This document shows positions 30,401-39,311 of a stretch of 40,683 bases of DNA, piece by piece. The stretch is taken from NCBI GenBank assembly GCA_050013235.1, contig JBEKFQ010000029.1, forward strand, positions 1 through 40,683, written 5' to 3'. A model generated the notes under the pieces. That model had not been told where the DNA came from, searched no databases, and saw only the letters and a list, made by a program, of their open reading frames with translations. The position numbers and the translations under genes are program-made. The first letter of the stretch is position 1; each line of letters starts with the position of its first letter. The stretch comes from RH-AL1 sp050013235. Lineage in GTDB: Bacteria > Pseudomonadota > Alphaproteobacteria > Rhizobiales > Beijerinckiaceae.

Positions 30401-31933
30401 CGCTCGGTGCCTTGTGGAGCGTCGGTTAACAGCGATCCAGCCCTTTTGGAGCAGATGATCCGCAATCTCCTGTCAAATGCATTGAAGTATACGAAGGACG
30501 GCAAAGTTCTTTTGGGCTGCCGGCGTCACGGCGACGTCTTAAGCATCGAAGTTTGGGACACTGGCATCGGAATTCCCGAGGGTGAATTTCAAACGATTTT
30601 CCAGGAGTACCATCAGCTCGACAATCCCGCGCGAGAACGTAGCCTCGGCCTCGGGCTTGGCCTTTCGATCGTGCAGCGCCTGGGAGCCCTTTTAGGTCAC
30701 CGCGTGCGCGTCGGCTCTCGTGCTGGCAAGGGATCGGTCTTCTCGATCGACATCAAGCTTGCTCCCAACTATACATCACCACTCGAACAGCGCCAAACAA
30801 TACTCGTCGAGGAAAATGGGCCTCGCCGCAGCGGCGTGATTTTGGTTGTCGAGGATGATCCCGAAATAAGTGAGCTCCTCGCGCTTCTGCTCAAGGAGGA
30901 GGGACATCATTTGATCAGTGTTCCCGATGGCATTGCGGCTTTGGACATTGTTGCGCGCGATGCCATCCGACCCGACCTCGTGCTTACTGATTTCAATCTT
31001 CCCAACGAAAGAAACGGCCTCGAGGTTGCGCTAGCACTTCGTGCCAAGCTTCACCGTGAGATCCCCGTCATCATCCTCACAGGTGATATTGGCACCGGAA
31101 CCTTGCGCGCAATCGCCCAAGAGAACTGCATGCAGCTAAATAAGCCTATAAAATTGAGGGAACTGACGGACGCCATTCAGCGTCTCTTGCCAGACGGCCG
31201 GGCACCCATCGAATATAGCCCTGCGAACGCGATTGATTCCTCTAGTCAGCGCAATTCTCCAACCATATTCGTCGTCGACGACGACACATATGTTCGTGAC
31301 GGCATTCGGGCCGTGCTCGAGGACGATGGACGCACCGTCGAGGATTATGCCGACTGCGAATCCTTTCTCAAAGCTTATTCCAATTCCTATTCTCTTGGGC
31401 GTGAAGCATGCCTTTTACTCGACGCTACTTTACCGGGAATGAGCGGGCTCGAGCTTCTCGGCAAACTTTCCGAGGCTGGACATGGTTTGCCGACCATCAT
31501 GATTACCGGCAGCAGAGATGTGCCGATGGCGGTCCTTGCGATGAAGGCGGGGGCATCGGATTTCATCGAGAAGCCCGCCGGCCGTGATGATCTTCTCGCC
31601 AGTGTCGATCGAGCGCTCGACCAGGCGCGAGATAGAAGCAAGCTTCTGGCTTGGCGGGATAGCGCGGCTACTCAAGTGGCCGGTTTGACACAGCGCGAGC
31701 ACGAAATCATGGACATGGTTCTCGCCGGTCATCCCAATAAAAATATCGCCGCGGATCTGGGAATCAGCCAGAGGACTGTCGAGAACCATCGCGCCTCGAT
31801 CATGAAGAAGACAGGTTCAAAATCGCTTCCGGCGCTCGTACGGCTTGCCCTCGCCGCTGCATCGAAAGATGCGATCAAAGGCGCCGGAGTTGTCTTGGCT
31901 CCCCGGACCGACCCGCTTCCGGTTTCCGTTTAG
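27473..31933 (+). CDS. Hybrid sensor kinase-regulator: CheB-CheR-coiled coil-PAS-HisKA-HATPase-REC-REC-HTH
   Basis: A 1486-residue cytosolic protein. CheB-type methylesterase (about 34-215; GIGASSGGLEA with Ser, VLHLDP with His, SGAGADGSLG with Asp). CheR methyltransferase (about 230-480; GCSIGEETYS, SCRNLLIYFG). A Glu/Gln-rich coiled coil (about 665-745). PAS (about 750-865). HisKA with ASHDLRQPLQAL (His near 888). HATPase with IRNLLSNALKYT, DTGIGIPEGE and LGLGLGLSIVQR. REC1 (about 1122-1235; VLTDFNLP). REC2 (about 1265-1380; LLLDATLPGMSG). FixJ-type HTH at 1405-1462 (LTQREHEIMDMVLAG, RTVENHRASIMKKTG). All key residues are present. CheB-CheR-PAS-kinase fusions are known; ending in REC-HTH makes signal input and DNA binding one molecule. 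The methylation target is unknown, and no chemoreceptor is nearby. Confidence 0.9.
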   Translation: MTGSRSLEAKTGGRALGYKRGFTATNVPPLASSYPIIGIGASSGGLEACKKLLDSWPAGSGIALILVLHLDPAHESMMASLLASHTAMTVHEAADGMGIEPEHLYVIPPGSYLSVDNDTLRLSQPRERHGARMPFDFLLKSMAEDCGYRAACIVLSGAGADGSLGLKALKAAGGFVIAQDPVEAAFDAMPRNAILTGMVDAILQTSAMQGALVERYLHNTNRPANQGLGSQLLEVPLLAQIIELLRRKTAHDFMLYKPGTLHRRVQRRMAMLSIDSNDIGRYFDILQENAAERDRLATDLLINVTSFFRDQLVFEYLANTTIPKLLRDHSPGQALRIWIAGCSIGEETYSLVMLLLEEISITKSSVRLQIFASDADPEAVARAREGFYPCSISAEVSPARLDRFFTREEHGYRVRPELRSSVVFTVQDVLSDPPFARLDMISCRNLLIYFGSEAQEKVIALFHFALREGGILLLGSAETASVMDGRFEVVAKAERIYQALGSARSGDFPFSLSIGETARNQGRPETRQPLSRQSILADLCRRLVLDAYAPASVLINKKYECLYFLGPTDKYLKVAPGIPVNDLFAMARDGARTKLRTVIQEACRANIKVVVPGGRMTRDDGAVLAFSISVQPVQSDGKELFLVCFSDEPLSEKNPDTFFDQADAPRIIELERELDVTRNELQSAIRNLEISNEDQKAINEEALSINEEYQSANEELLTSKEELQSLNEELTALNSQLQEALERQRTTSNDLQNVLYSTDVATLFLDRNLNIRFFTPATKSLFNVISSDVGRPLADLNSLSADKALPADASSVLKSFNPIDREIETASGVWFLRRILPYRAHDGSVEGVVITFTDITERKQISKALESAKHEAELATIAKSRFLATASHDLRQPLQALALLQGLLLRNVEGQKAKDLVTRLDETLGAMTGMLNTLLDINQIEAGTVRANLIDFPVGALLERLKDEYKYLALAKNLTLRSVPCGASVNSDPALLEQMIRNLLSNALKYTKDGKVLLGCRRHGDVLSIEVWDTGIGIPEGEFQTIFQEYHQLDNPARERSLGLGLGLSIVQRLGALLGHRVRVGSRAGKGSVFSIDIKLAPNYTSPLEQRQTILVEENGPRRSGVILVVEDDPEISELLALLLKEEGHHLISVPDGIAALDIVARDAIRPDLVLTDFNLPNERNGLEVALALRAKLHREIPVIILTGDIGTGTLRAIAQENCMQLNKPIKLRELTDAIQRLLPDGRAPIEYSPANAIDSSSQRNSPTIFVVDDDTYVRDGIRAVLEDDGRTVEDYADCESFLKAYSNSYSLGREACLLLDATLPGMSGLELLGKLSEAGHGLPTIMITGSRDVPMAVLAMKAGASDFIEKPAGRDDLLASVDRALDQARDRSKLLAWRDSAATQVAGLTQREHEIMDMVLAGHPNKNIAADLGISQRTVENHRASIMKKTGSKSLPALVRLALAAASKDAIKGAGVVLAPRTDPLPVSV

Positions 31934-31969
31934 GTATTTTCTGACTCGATCCAATTTTGCTGAAACAAG

Positions 31970-32002
31970 GCGACGGTCGCTGTAAGAGACGCCGTCGCTT
32001 TT
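31970..32002 (+). terminator. Rho-independent terminator of the hybrid kinase gene
   Basis: GCGACGG (31970-31976) pairs with CCGTCGC (31992-31998) and is followed directly by TTTT. It lies 37 bp after the TAG stop at 31931-31933. This is the clearest intrinsic terminator of the window. Confidence 0.75.
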
Positions 32003-32182
32003 CAAGAACGTGAATGAGCCCGGCTCGAGACGGGGTGGAAGCCCTTGAATCTCGAACGCCGTGCGAACCTACTCAGGTGGCTGCCCTTATGTACGAATGG
32101 TAGCGCGGAATAGACATAAGCGGGAACTAAGCCTTATCGATCCGTGTTTCCGTCGCGCTAGCCGGAACAATGAGGGATCACC

Positions 32183-34309
32183 GTGACATCGACCAAGACA
32201 CGAAGCCGCGTTCTCGAAGGACGGCCTTTTCCGCTCGGGGCGACATGGGACGGCCGCGGCGTCAATTTCGCCTTATTTTCCGCAAACGCAACAAAAGTCG
32301 AACTCTGTCTTTTCGGCCGTTTTGGAGACAAGGAAGTGGAGCGGATCGAGCTGCCGGAATTCACGGATGAAATCTGGCACGGATACCTTCCCGCAGCGCG
32401 GCCAGGCACAATCTACGGCTACCGCGTCTACGGCCCTTACGAGCCGGAGGCCGGTCATCGTTTTAACCCACACAAACTCGTCCTCGACCCCTATGCCAAA
32501 GCAATCGAGGGCCGTTTAACCTGGAACCCCGCTGTTTTTGGCTATAATATGGAAAGCGGCGACGACAAAACCTATGACGAACGTGATAGCGCCGCCTTCG
32601 TGCCACGAGCCCGTGTTGTAGATCGCGCCTTCACCTGGGGTGAGGACCGCCATCCCCGGACCCCGTTCAATCAAAGCCTGATTTACGAAACCCATGTGCG
32701 AGGCTACACTAAGACAAACCCGCGTGTTCCAAGGGACCTACGCGGCACCTTTCGCGGGTTGGTCCAGCCGGACGTGATCAGACATCTCAAATCACTCGGC
32801 ATCACCGCCGTCGAGCTGATGCCAGTGCACAGTTTTGTTAATGACTCTCATTTGCTCGATAAAGGTTTAACAAATTTTTGGGGCTACAATACGTTAGGAT
32901 TTTTTGCGCCTGACCGGCGCTATGCCAGCGAGGCGGATTTCGCTTTTCTCGAGTTTAAGGAGATGGTTTCCCACTTCCATGCCAACCAAATCGAAGTGAT
33001 TCTCGATGTGGTTTACAATCACACCGCCGAAGGTAACGAGCTTGGTCCGACCTTGTCGTTTAAAGGCATCGATAATAAATCCTATTACCGGCTACTGAAT
33101 GACCAGCCACGCTATTTCATCAACGATACCGGAACCGGAAACACGCTGAATCTATCGCATCCCCGCGTGCTGCAAATGGTCACGGACAGCCTTCGCTATT
33201 GGGTGGAGGATATGCATGTCGATGGCTTTCGTTTCGATCTCGGCACGATCCTGGCTCGCGAGGATCATGGGTTTGACGAAGGCGGCGGCTTTTTGGATTC
33301 ATGCCGGCAAGATCCGGTGCTATCCTCCGTCAAGCTGATTGCGGAACCTTGGGATTGCGGCCCCGGCGGCTACCAAGTCGGCCGCTTTCCCCCTAGCTGG
33401 GCGGAATGGAACGACCGCTTCCGCGACGATGTCCGCGCCTTCTGGCAGGGTGAGAAGAGCCTTTTACCAAATCTCGCCAAGCGCCTCACCGCCTCCGCGG
33501 AAAGTTTCAACCATCGCGGTCGGAGGCCCTGGGCGAGCGTCAACTTCGTGACTGCCCATGATGGTTTCACTTTGAACGACCTTGTGAGTTACAACGAGAA
33601 ACACAATGAAGCCAATGGTGAGGACAATCGCGACGGCAGTTCGAACAACCGTTCCTGGAACTGCGGCGAAGAGGGTCCAACGGAAGATCCTAGCATCGGC
33701 GCGCTGCGCGAGCGTCAGAAGCGCAATATCCTAGCGACGCTATTTCTCTCGCAAGGCCTGCCAATGCTGCTAGCTGGCGATGAATTCGGCCGCACCCAGA
33801 AGGGCAATAACAATGCCTATTGCCAGGATAACGACATCAGTTGGGTCAATTGGGACATCAGTGAAGCGGGCGACAAACTTTATTCCTTCGTGTGCAAGCT
33901 GGCGAGATTGCGCCAGAATTATCCCGTGCTGCGCCGTGAACGCTTCCTCACGGGCCATTATAATGAAGAATTGGACGTGAAGGATGTCACCTGGCTGAAA
34001 CCCGGCGGCAGCGAAATGGACGAAGAGGACTGGAAAGACGCCAATGCCATGAGCATGGGCGTCCTGCTCGACGGCCGTGCACAGCCGACGGGCATTCGCA
34101 AGCGCGGCAGTGACGTTACCCTTCTCCTGTTCTTCAACGCCTACCAGGACGTGGTGAAGTGTAAGCTCGTAGCTATTGCAGGCGGCAGGAGCTGGGCGCG
34201 GCTTTTAGATACCAACCAGCCCGAGGTGAGCGAGGCCGACACCTTCCCGTTCGACCATATTTATGAAGTGACCGGCCGGTCCGTGGTGCTATTTGAATTG
34301 AAGGGCTAG
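32183..34309 (+). CDS. glgX: Glycogen debranching enzyme GlgX (TreX-type)
   Basis: A 708-residue GH13 isoamylase-type enzyme that hydrolyses alpha-1,6 branches. The N-terminal CBM48 domain (about 10-115) has FPLGATWDGRGVNFALFSAN and GYRVYGPYEPEAGHRFNP. Catalytic barrel: NHTAEGNELGPTLSFKGIDN, VDGFRFDLG (nucleophile Asp), KLIAEPWDCGPGGYQVG (acid Glu), TAHDGFTLNDLVSYNEKHN (stabilising Asp). A C-terminal beta domain follows. The start is GTG at 32183 with GAGGGA 6 nt upstream. It converges with treY, and with treZ-treY it forms the TreX/Y/Z route that turns glycogen into trehalose. Confidence 0.95.
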   Translation: MTSTKTRSRVLEGRPFPLGATWDGRGVNFALFSANATKVELCLFGRFGDKEVERIELPEFTDEIWHGYLPAARPGTIYGYRVYGPYEPEAGHRFNPHKLVLDPYAKAIEGRLTWNPAVFGYNMESGDDKTYDERDSAAFVPRARVVDRAFTWGEDRHPRTPFNQSLIYETHVRGYTKTNPRVPRDLRGTFRGLVQPDVIRHLKSLGITAVELMPVHSFVNDSHLLDKGLTNFWGYNTLGFFAPDRRYASEADFAFLEFKEMVSHFHANQIEVILDVVYNHTAEGNELGPTLSFKGIDNKSYYRLLNDQPRYFINDTGTGNTLNLSHPRVLQMVTDSLRYWVEDMHVDGFRFDLGTILAREDHGFDEGGGFLDSCRQDPVLSSVKLIAEPWDCGPGGYQVGRFPPSWAEWNDRFRDDVRAFWQGEKSLLPNLAKRLTASAESFNHRGRRPWASVNFVTAHDGFTLNDLVSYNEKHNEANGEDNRDGSSNNRSWNCGEEGPTEDPSIGALRERQKRNILATLFLSQGLPMLLAGDEFGRTQKGNNNAYCQDNDISWVNWDISEAGDKLYSFVCKLARLRQNYPVLRRERFLTGHYNEELDVKDVTWLKPGGSEMDEEDWKDANAMSMGVLLDGRAQPTGIRKRGSDVTLLLFFNAYQDVVKCKLVAIAGGRSWARLLDTNQPEVSEADTFPFDHIYEVTGRSVVLFELKG

Positions 34310-34425
34310 CGGACAAAACCTCATGCCAGCGATCGAAGCGCCAGAGCAATGTTTCTAACCAGGAGCAACCCGAGCCGGTTCACATGCCGGGCGCACCAGT
34401 CTCCCGGTCGTCTTCGGCGTCTCAG

Positions 34426-37407
34426 TCATTCTACCAGCCTTAGAACTGAAAATGGTATGATATTAAACAATTCGGCTAAGGGCACGCCGCCCGATATTTC
34501 GACGTGGCGATCGTCGAGGAGATCATGCCAAAGTCCGTCCGGAAGCCCGAGCGACGTCTCGCCCCAAGCGTCCTCGCCCAGTGGCAGGCCAGCCGGGTTC
34601 AAGTTCCGTCCTTGGAGCCGGGGCACGGCGACGGCGAGCTTTTCGCGGCGGAATGAGCGAGTGAAGCACAAAACACGGCCCGCGTCCTTGCCGGAAACCT
34701 CGATGGGATCGTAGCCCGCCTTCGCATAAAAGAGGGGCCTCGCACGCCGGTCAGCCAAAAGTTTGGTGATGATATGAAGTTTGATCGCACCATCATGCCA
34801 GGCATCGAGCAAGACCTCGACCGGGCACCCGTTCCCGGACAGGCCGGATGGCCTGCTATAATCGACGGGACGGCGGTTGTCTGGATCGACCAGCGAAAAA
34901 TCCCAAAGTGCTGTACCTTGATAAAAATCGGGCACCCCCGGTAACGTGCATTTTAGGATCGTGCGGGCCAATGAGATCAACATCCCACGCCGGGCTATAT
35001 CGCGTGCGAGTGGAAGGATGCGGGCCATGAAGGCGGATTCATCGCCCAAAAGCCTCAGAACAAGATCTTTCGCCGCAGTCTCGTATGTGTCGTTTGGCTC
35101 GATCCATTTACTTTTGCGTTTGCCTTCGCGTAAAGCCTTGGGAATATAAGTGACCAAGCGGTCTCGAAACGATTGCAGGGCCTCTTGATCCTCGCCATTC
35201 AAAAGCTCCAGCGGCCACGCGCCAACAATCGTCTGCAGCAACATGTATTGGTCGTTGGCGTCAGGATTGGCGAGAGCACCAGCTTCCTCTCGCCAAATCT
35301 CCACCATCTCTTGCCACCGGTCCGGGATTTCCGACAGTCCGAGAAGACGGGCACGCGCATCCTCACCGCGCTTGGTATCGTGCGTCGCGGTGGCCGTCAT
35401 GGCCAGCGGCCAATGTCGCGCACGGCTAACGTTCGCGGCATGGAACGCAGCGGGAGCGACACCAAAACGCCGAGGCTCGCCACCAACCTCATTCAAGGCA
35501 AGGAAACGGACGTAACGGTAGAAAAGCGTGTCCTCGAGGCTCTTGGCCATAACAGGACCGGTCAATTGCTGAAACCGGCGGCGGAAGCGGCCGACGAGGG
35601 CCGCCGGCGCACGGCCTGGGCTGCCCATGGGCACCGTGCCGAGAAGCACGGAACCAATGAAGTCATGTACGCTGCGGTCGGGTAATGTGGTCGCGATCTT
35701 CGCCTCGCGCAATGCACCGGCGACCAAGGCACGGTCCTCGCTGACGATCGAAGCCGGCGTGATATAGGTGCGATAGACCGGAAAAGCAATAATGATGTCA
35801 GCTAGCGCGACACGGATCATATTGACGCTATAGTCGCGCGTCAAACGATTTGCATCGGCAATGCGCTTTATGTCCGAGACGAGGCTTTCAAGTTCGCTTG
35901 AAAAGCTCTCCAGCAAAACTTGCGCTTTCGCAGCCCGCAAGGCGACCTGGTAGCTTTGCCCTTTACCTGTGAGCCCCGCATAGATCTGATCAAAGGCCGC
36001 CTCGGCCGTAGCATCGACGAAGACACCGTCGATCATATTGAGCATTTCATAGCCCGTCGTTCCGGCCAGGGGCCAGTCCCGGAGTTCCTCTCCGGGCCCT
36101 AGGATTTTTTCCGCCACAATATAGAAATTGGGGCCTAATTCGCGCTGAAGATCTTCGACATAGGCCTTAGGATCGGCGAGACCATCGATATGATCGACGC
36201 GCAAACCTTGAACGAAGCCGCGGCGGACCAGATCGAACACAAGCCGGTGCATGCGCTGAAAAGCCGCTGGCTCCTCGATCCGTACACCTGCCAAACCATC
36301 GATATCGAAGAAGCGCCGGTAGTTGATGTCGCTGGCGGCAACACGCCAAAACGATAGCCGGTAGGCCTGCTGCTCTAGCAAGCGATGAAGCGCGCCAAAG
36401 CTTTCGGAAAGCCTCGGCGTGCCGTTAAAGACCGCCACGGCTTGTTCAAGCGCTTGCGCGGCTTTCGGCCGCCGGGCCAAATCCGCGATGCGTCCTTTTA
36501 GCTTCTCGCAGGTTCCGGGCATATCCCTGCGGCGATGGGCCGGCTCTTGCGCTAGGGCACGCAATTCTTCCGCGATGCGCAACAAACCGTCGACTCCATT
36601 GCCCTCCTCGCCGGAATCGGCCGCCACTGCGCGATCAAGAATATCGGGATAGGTCAGCGGACAAATTGGAAATTTGTGCTCGTAATACCAAACGCTGAAA
36701 TTCCCCGCGGTCTCGTCAAAAGTAAGTTCGAGATCGCCCTGTTCTAGGACCACGCCATATTGATCGCCGAGAAAGGGCGCCACCAGCTTGCCATGCGCGC
36801 CAAGCCGCTCCCAATCGATATCGAATGTATCCGCGAAAGGGGAATCTTCTCCCCATTCCAAAACGGAAAGCCACCAAACGTTGCCGGAACCTCCGACCCC
36901 CATATGGTTTGGGACGATGTCCAAGAGCAGCCCGAGGCCCTCGACCTTGATCGCCTCGGAAAGCGCGCGAAAACCTTCCGGTCCGCCGAGCTCCGGGTTG
37001 ATGGCGCCGGGATCGATCGTATCGTAGCCATGCATCGAGCCTGGCCGCGCCTTGAGAACCGGCGAAGCATAAACATGGCTGACGCCGAGTTGCTTGAGAT
37101 AAGGAAGCACCGCGACCGCATCCGCGAAGGTGAAACCTTCGTGGAATTGCAGGCGATAAGTGGCGGTGGGTGGGGCCACCGCGAGAGTCGACGGCTTTTC
37201 GCTGGCATGTTGGCCCTCCCCAGTGAAAGCATTCGGCAAATTACGGCGTGGCGGCTCTGCGTCGCTATCCACGTCGTAGCCGAGACTTCTTAGTATGGCG
37301 CGGAGTCCTTCGGCCGGGATTTCCACCTCTCGGCCATGGACATCGCGATAATGCCGGGCAATGCCCGCCAGCTCAGCTAAGCGATAGAGATCATCGTTTC
37401 CGCTCAT
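34426..37407 (-). CDS. treY: Maltooligosyltrehalose synthase TreY with extra MalQ-like N-terminus
   Basis: A 993-residue GH13 enzyme that turns the reducing end of malto-oligosaccharides into a trehalose unit. The TreY body starts near residue 77 with PTATYRLQFHEGFTFADAVA, and continues GVSHVYASPVLKARPGSMHG, DIVPNHMGVGG, GLRVDHIDGLADP (nucleophile Asp) and KILGPGEELRDWPLAGTTGY (acid Glu). Before it, residues 1-50 (LYRLAELAGIARHYRDVHGR, then VEIPAEGLRAILRSLGYDVD) look like the N-terminal piece of MalQ 4-alpha-glucanotransferase. MalQ-TreY fusions are known in some proteobacteria, so this may be a remnant of one. The start at 37407 overlaps the treZ stop as ATGA. Confidence 0.93.
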   Translation of the reverse strand: MSGNDDLYRLAELAGIARHYRDVHGREVEIPAEGLRAILRSLGYDVDSDAEPPRRNLPNAFTGEGQHASEKPSTLAVAPPTATYRLQFHEGFTFADAVAVLPYLKQLGVSHVYASPVLKARPGSMHGYDTIDPGAINPELGGPEGFRALSEAIKVEGLGLLLDIVPNHMGVGGSGNVWWLSVLEWGEDSPFADTFDIDWERLGAHGKLVAPFLGDQYGVVLEQGDLELTFDETAGNFSVWYYEHKFPICPLTYPDILDRAVAADSGEEGNGVDGLLRIAEELRALAQEPAHRRRDMPGTCEKLKGRIADLARRPKAAQALEQAVAVFNGTPRLSESFGALHRLLEQQAYRLSFWRVAASDINYRRFFDIDGLAGVRIEEPAAFQRMHRLVFDLVRRGFVQGLRVDHIDGLADPKAYVEDLQRELGPNFYIVAEKILGPGEELRDWPLAGTTGYEMLNMIDGVFVDATAEAAFDQIYAGLTGKGQSYQVALRAAKAQVLLESFSSELESLVSDIKRIADANRLTRDYSVNMIRVALADIIIAFPVYRTYITPASIVSEDRALVAGALREAKIATTLPDRSVHDFIGSVLLGTVPMGSPGRAPAALVGRFRRRFQQLTGPVMAKSLEDTLFYRYVRFLALNEVGGEPRRFGVAPAAFHAANVSRARHWPLAMTATATHDTKRGEDARARLLGLSEIPDRWQEMVEIWREEAGALANPDANDQYMLLQTIVGAWPLELLNGEDQEALQSFRDRLVTYIPKALREGKRKSKWIEPNDTYETAAKDLVLRLLGDESAFMARILPLARDIARRGMLISLARTILKCTLPGVPDFYQGTALWDFSLVDPDNRRPVDYSRPSGLSGNGCPVEVLLDAWHDGAIKLHIITKLLADRRARPLFYAKAGYDPIEVSGKDAGRVLCFTRSFRREKLAVAVPRLQGRNLNPAGLPLGEDAWGETSLGLPDGLWHDLLDDRHVEISGGVPLAELFNIIPFSVLRLVE

Positions 37408-39311
37408 GCCCTGTCCCTTTCTCGCGAAGGGGTGAAGATCATACCAGTCCAAGCGTCAGGCGGGAACTCTCTGCCGCGCTCGAACTCGTTGCTTCGCCAC
37501 AAAAGCCTGTCGCCCGGCTTGAAATTGTAATCGGCAAACGGCTCGCCGAAATTGGCGGCAAGGCAAATCGTCCCGTCATTGAAGCGCCATTCGACGGTGA
37601 GACCGGCGGAACCGTGACGCTCGAACGTCGCATCGATAAAGCCGCTTTTCATTAAAGGTATAATGGCCTCGCGGCGGAGCGACAGAAGTTCGCGGGTCTC
37701 CGTCAAGATGCTGGCATAGGGTTCTTGCTGGAGTTCCGTCCAATCTAGCTTGCTGGCCTGAAATGTCTCGATCGCGGCGGGATCGGGGAGGAGCGTATCG
37801 CCAGCCGTGAACGAGCTGAAATGGGTAAACTCCTTGACGCGTCCCTCGCGGACCGCCTGCTGCAATCCTTTGTCGCTTTCAAAATCGACGAAGAATTGAA
37901 AAGGTGTTATGGAACCCCATTCGTCCCCCATGAACAGCATCGGAATTTGCGGCGAGAGAAAGAGAACCGCGCGTGCAAGGCGCAAGCGACGAGGGTCGGC
38001 GAGAACACTCAACCTCTCGCCCTGCGCGCGGTTACCGATCTGATCATGATTTTGAAGAAAGGCAACAAAGGCTTCCGGCGGCAGTCCGGTTGTTTTTTCC
38101 CCCCGCATCCGTTTGAGGTTTGGCGAATAATCGCCTTGGTAGGCGAAACCCTCGGTGAGGCACCGGCCAAGACGTCCGACGGTGTCGCCGCCAAAATCCA
38201 CGTAACAGCCTTCGCTTTCGCCAGTTAGCAAACGATGCCAGCAATGATGGATATCATCGTTCCATTGGGCATCGAAGGCAGGCGCCTCGCCATCTCTATT
38301 ACCTGCAAGGCGGCTTGCCTCATTGTTTTCGTTCTCCAAAACGAGATGGATTTCACGGTTTGGAAAGCTGGAGCGTATTCGCCCCGCAAGGTCCTCCAGA
38401 AAATGCCGTTCGCTATCGTCGATGATGGCATGGACCGCATCGAAGCGCAGGCCATCGAGGTGGAACTCCTCCAGCCAATAGAGCGCGTTCTGAATGAAGA
38501 ATTCTCGCACGGCTTCGCTCGCCGTACCGCCGTCGAAGTTGATGGCCGCGCCCCAAGGCGTCTGGTGGCGCTCCGTAAAAAAGCTCTCGGCGTAGCGATG
38601 TAAAAAATTTCCGGAGGGACCAAAATGGTTGTAGACTACATCAAGCAGGACCATCAGGCCGCGGGCATGGGCATTGTCAATCAAGGCTTTGAAGTCATCC
38701 GGCGTGCCATAAGCATTATTCGGCGCAAAGGGCAGCACGCCATCATAGCCCCAAGTCCGGCGCCCTGGCGTTTGCGCGACAGGCATCAGCTCGATCGCGG
38801 TGATCCCGGTATCGCGCAAGTGATCGAGTCTTTCGATCAGCGCGGCGAACGTCCCCGCCGGTGTCGCCGTCCCCACATGGGCTTCGTAGATCACGGCCTC
38901 GCGCCAGGGGCGCCCCGCCCAAGCGCCATCCATCCAGGGAAAGGCGAAGGGATCGATGACTTGCGAGCGGCGATCGTCATCGATTGGCTGATAGCGTGAA
39001 GCTGGATCAGGCACGAGGTCTTCCGCCTCGTTGATGGCGAAGCCGTAGAGATCGCCGGGCTTTGCCTCGGCGCAGGTCAGCGTGAACCAGCCGCGCCCGG
39101 CCGCGGACATGGGGAGGCCGCGCGATCTTCCGGCCGGAGCATATTCCGGAGCGCACGGACCTGCTTTTCCCGTTAGAGCTTGGTCCCCCGATGGAAAATG
39201 CTCGAGCGTGACCGTGTGTGCGCTGGGGGCCCAAAGCGCAAAGCGAACGCCGGCTTCTGCAAGTTCCGCTCCAAACGGCATCAGATGTCGGCGTCGCATG
39301 TCTGTTCTCAA
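37404..39311 (-). CDS. treZ: Malto-oligosyltrehalose trehalohydrolase TreZ
   Basis: A 635-residue GH13 enzyme that releases trehalose from the maltooligosyltrehalose made by TreY. The N-terminal beta domain opens MPFGAELAEAGVRFALWAPS. Barrel motifs are VIYEAHVGTATPAGTFAALI, GITAIELMPVAQTPGRRTWG, VYNHFGPSGNFLHRYAESFF, LDGLRFDAVHAI (nucleophile Asp), HLVLENENNEA (acid Glu) and LQNHDQIGNRAQGERLSVLA (stabilising Asp). It is the first gene of the treZ-treY pair and its stop overlaps the treY start. Start choice: 39311, with later in-frame ATGs at 39296 and 39281 as alternatives. Trehalose protects against osmotic and drying stress, which fits the rest of the island. Confidence 0.93.
   Translation of the reverse strand: MRTDMRRRHLMPFGAELAEAGVRFALWAPSAHTVTLEHFPSGDQALTGKAGPCAPEYAPAGRSRGLPMSAAGRGWFTLTCAEAKPGDLYGFAINEAEDLVPDPASRYQPIDDDRRSQVIDPFAFPWMDGAWAGRPWREAVIYEAHVGTATPAGTFAALIERLDHLRDTGITAIELMPVAQTPGRRTWGYDGVLPFAPNNAYGTPDDFKALIDNAHARGLMVLLDVVYNHFGPSGNFLHRYAESFFTERHQTPWGAAINFDGGTASEAVREFFIQNALYWLEEFHLDGLRFDAVHAIIDDSERHFLEDLAGRIRSSFPNREIHLVLENENNEASRLAGNRDGEAPAFDAQWNDDIHHCWHRLLTGESEGCYVDFGGDTVGRLGRCLTEGFAYQGDYSPNLKRMRGEKTTGLPPEAFVAFLQNHDQIGNRAQGERLSVLADPRRLRLARAVLFLSPQIPMLFMGDEWGSITPFQFFVDFESDKGLQQAVREGRVKEFTHFSSFTAGDTLLPDPAAIETFQASKLDWTELQQEPYASILTETRELLSLRREAIIPLMKSGFIDATFERHGSAGLTVEWRFNDGTICLAANFGEPFADYNFKPGDRLLWRSNEFERGREFPPDAWTGMIFTPSRERDRA

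Noticed and set aside
32064..32078. Possible FixJ-like box before glgX (TGAGTAGGTTCGCAC on the minus strand)
   Set aside because: It has mismatches in the TTTCC core and points away from glgX.
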